Source: CBDESM01 sp965242485
GTDB taxonomy: Bacteria; Chloroflexota; Dehalococcoidia; Bin125
Assembly: GCA_965242485.1 (NCBI GenBank)
Contig: CBDESM010000003.1
Coordinates: 1,116,001 to 1,180,000, forward strand
Direction of reading: 5' to 3'
DNA length: 64,000 nucleotides
The notes under the pieces were generated by a model, which worked only from the letters and a program-made list of their open reading frames with translations, had not been told where the DNA came from and searched no databases. Position numbers and translations under genes: made by a program. Position 1 is the stretch's first letter; each line of letters opens with the position of its first letter. Of the stretch, positions 62,468 through 64,000 are shown piece by piece.

Positions 62468-63444
62468 CGCACTGCTGCCGCGACGGCGGCGCGGTTCTCG
62501 TGCGGCGTCTGCGGCGGGATCGAGCAGCCGGCGGTGACCAGTACTCGCGTGCCCAGCGATGCGGCTTCGGTTGCCTGCGCCTTGATCGCGTCCGCGCCCT
62601 GCTCGGCTAGGTCCTGGCGGCCGACGCCGCCCATCACTGCCGTTGATGTCCGCTCGCGCACATCGGCCAAGCCCGCGTTGCCGGCGCCGCGGTCGTCCCA
62701 GTTGATCGCGGCGACGGGGTAGTCGATCAGTTCGTCCAGCATGTTGTGCGTGTGGCACACGTGCAGGATGTTGAAGTCGGCATGGCGCACCGCGTCCAGC
62801 ACCTGCATGTCGTAGGGACGCCCGAACTCGCGGTAGAAATCCACCGTCGAGATGTCGTAGCTGGCCCATTGCAGCGGCGCGTAGAAGATGCCCGTCGCGC
62901 CCGCCGCCAGCGTCGCCAGGCTGTAGGCCGTGATCGTCTCCGTGATCCGGGCGATCGCCGCATGCACCGCCGCCGGGTCTTCGGCGGCCCAGACCTTCAG
63001 CGTCGGCGGGCGCCCCGTCATCAGCCCCAGCACCGACATCGGCGAGAACACGGTCTGCGTCACGTCGACCTCGCCGCCCGTGCGCTCGATCAGCATCCGC
63101 ACGGCTTCGATGTGCTCGCCGAACATCCCCCGCTGGGCATGCACCGGCTCGACGCCGCCGAGTTCCGAGATGCCGCCCAGCGCCGCGCTGACCAGCGTCG
63201 GGTTGGCCTGCTCCGTCGGCGGTTCGTAGACCGCGCCCCAAGCCTCCGGAAACATCGTCCAGCGCGGGTTCAGCTTGATGAAGTCCCAGTCGTACGCCTC
63301 GTACTGCTCGACGGTCGCCCCGACGAGCTCCTCGTTGCTCCACTCGCGCAGGAAGTCGTGCCCCCACAGCGAGGCTGGCGGCCGGTCCACGGCCTCCCCG
63401 GCGATGGCCGCGCGCACCCGCTCCCGTTTCGTCATCTCCGTCAT
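62458..63444 (-). CDS. Uroporphyrinogen decarboxylase-family protein
   Basis: 328 residues, (beta/alpha)8 URO-D fold. Starts TKRERVRAAIAGEAVDRPPASLWGHD, with the RPP motif of the superfamily, and has FIKLNPRWTMFPEAWG and HVCHTHNMLDELIDYPV and a terminal TAGCSIPPQTPHEN. The CxIPPxTPxEN end is typical of corrinoid-linked methyltransferase-like members rather than the haem enzyme. Substrate unknown. GGAGG lies 5 nt before ATG 63444. Upstream on the same strand is a cyclase gene. Confidence 0.85.
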   Translation of the reverse strand: MTEMTKRERVRAAIAGEAVDRPPASLWGHDFLREWSNEELVGATVEQYEAYDWDFIKLNPRWTMFPEAWGAVYEPPTEQANPTLVSAALGGISELGGVEPVHAQRGMFGEHIEAVRMLIERTGGEVDVTQTVFSPMSVLGLMTGRPPTLKVWAAEDPAAVHAAIARITETITAYSLATLAAGATGIFYAPLQWASYDISTVDFYREFGRPYDMQVLDAVRHADFNILHVCHTHNMLDELIDYPVAAINWDDRGAGNAGLADVRERTSTAVMGGVGRQDLAEQGADAIKAQATEAASLGTRVLVTAGCSIPPQTPHENRAAVAAAVRGD

Positions 63445-63475
63445 CTCGGCCTCCGTTCCGTTCCTGCCGGCGTCC

Positions 63476-64000
63476 TCACTTCGCGTTGAGCGCCGGCGCA
63501 TGCGGATCCGGCGCGGCGCGCCAGTCCAGTTCGTAGAGCTGCGTCGATTCCGCGATCCCGCGCAGCTGCGTCAGCCCCCGGTCCGTGAACCGGAACGTGT
63601 GCCCCTGCACCAGCCCGCGCACCAAGCTCGAGACGATGATCTCGCTTTCCCCCGCGTAGCCCACGATCCGCGCCGCCCGGTTCACCGCCGCGCCGAACAG
63701 ATCGCCCGACTCCTCGATCGGCTCGCCCGCATCCACGCCGATCGAGAGCAGCACGTCGACCGGCGCGTCCATGTGCATCACCGAGTACTGCAAATCCACC
63801 GCCGCCTCCAGCGCGCCCGACGCCAGCGGGAACCACGCCATCATCCCGTCTCCCAGCCCCTTCACTTCGGTCCCGCCGTGCGCGTGGATCGCCCGCCGCG
63901 TCAGCCGCTCCACGTCGCGCATGATCCGCCGCGCCTCGACGTTGCCCAGCCGGTCCGTCAGGTCGGTCGAGTCCTTCAAGTCCGTGAACAGCACCGTCCG
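63476..64000 (-). CDS. Class III adenylate/guanylate cyclase domain (5' end cut by window edge)
   Basis: At least 174 codons, entering from the right edge. The catalytic domain begins VLFTDLKDSTDLTDRLG with the first metal Asp, then GGTEVKGLGDGMMAWF with the second, and GDLFGAAVNRAARIVGYAGE with the transition-state Asn/Arg pattern NxxxR. It ends 9 residues after TQLYELDW. It makes cAMP or cGMP, or may be a diverged relative; substrate residues cannot be judged. Upstream domains are outside the window. Confidence 0.87.
   Translation of the reverse strand, partial: RTVLFTDLKDSTDLTDRLGNVEARRIMRDVERLTRRAIHAHGGTEVKGLGDGMMAWFPLASGALEAAVDLQYSVMHMDAPVDVLLSIGVDAGEPIEESGDLFGAAVNRAARIVGYAGESEIIVSSLVRGLVQGHTFRFTDRGLTQLRGIAESTQLYELDWRAAPDPHAPALNAK

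Overview
The window is a GC-rich, gene-dense bacterial chromosome segment. Gene content points to an aerobic, assimilatory bacterium near Chloroflexota or Actinobacteria: CysO/Mec/CysM cysteine synthesis, a split cytochrome b quinol:cytochrome c oxidoreductase with a menaquinone-era look, a YqeC/MobA pair for molybdo-enzymes, and promoters with a TAnnCT -10 box and several apparently leaderless genes. I favour Chloroflexota, but this is inference from gene content, not a phylogeny.

Layout. 0-9.6 kb: a DUF3800 gene cut by the left edge, a broken copy of the phoB start, then phoB-phoR, pstS, pstC-pstA-(small membrane protein)-pstB-phoU, with phosphate-box-like repeats. 9.6-13.2 kb: a membrane protein and two ABC ATPases without a permease. 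13.2-19.3 kb: lipoprotein, threonine aldolase, small hypotheticals, folK-folP. 19.3-27.8 kb: a long leftward sulfur/cysteine operon (Rrf2 regulator, cysK, MoaD-MoeB fusion, cysO, cysM, sulfurtransferase, Mec-like JAMM peptidase) with a three-gene DNA-methylation block inside it, and divergent cysH. 27.8-32.6 kb: purF, mobA, yqeC, tRNA-Glu, tRNA-Gln, purM. 32.7-37.3 kb: cytochrome b6-type complex with a membrane cytochrome c, two tiny rubredoxin-like proteins and yqeY. 37.3-43.7 kb: a NYN-like protein, the HD phosphodiesterase PgpH, purQ-purL. 43.7-56.9 kb: an uninterrupted rightward array of about 16 genes for small secreted proteins. 56.9-64 kb: CoA-transferase, ferredoxin, SDR, two paralogous membrane proteins, a NYN protein, a URO-D family protein and the end of a class III cyclase.

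The most unusual region is 43.7-56.9 kb. Nearly every protein has a signal peptide followed by one to three copies of a roughly 45-residue module of the form Cys-x(28-33)-Cys, with an Arg about eight residues after the first Cys, a run of alternating hydrophobic residues before the second, and an aromatic tail (often R-x-W). The same module closes two larger proteins built of Cys-containing RCC1-like repeats. Copies range from near-identical tandem duplicates with copied promoters to highly diverged, and one member is frameshifted. This looks like an expanding, fast-evolving exported protein family that I cannot assign to any known system.

Other points worth attention are the CysO with a tail after its Gly-Gly, encoded in the same operon as a JAMM peptidase and a MoaD-MoeB fusion; the methylase-HNH fusion inside that operon; and a 30-bp perfect palindrome in front of a NYN-domain gene.
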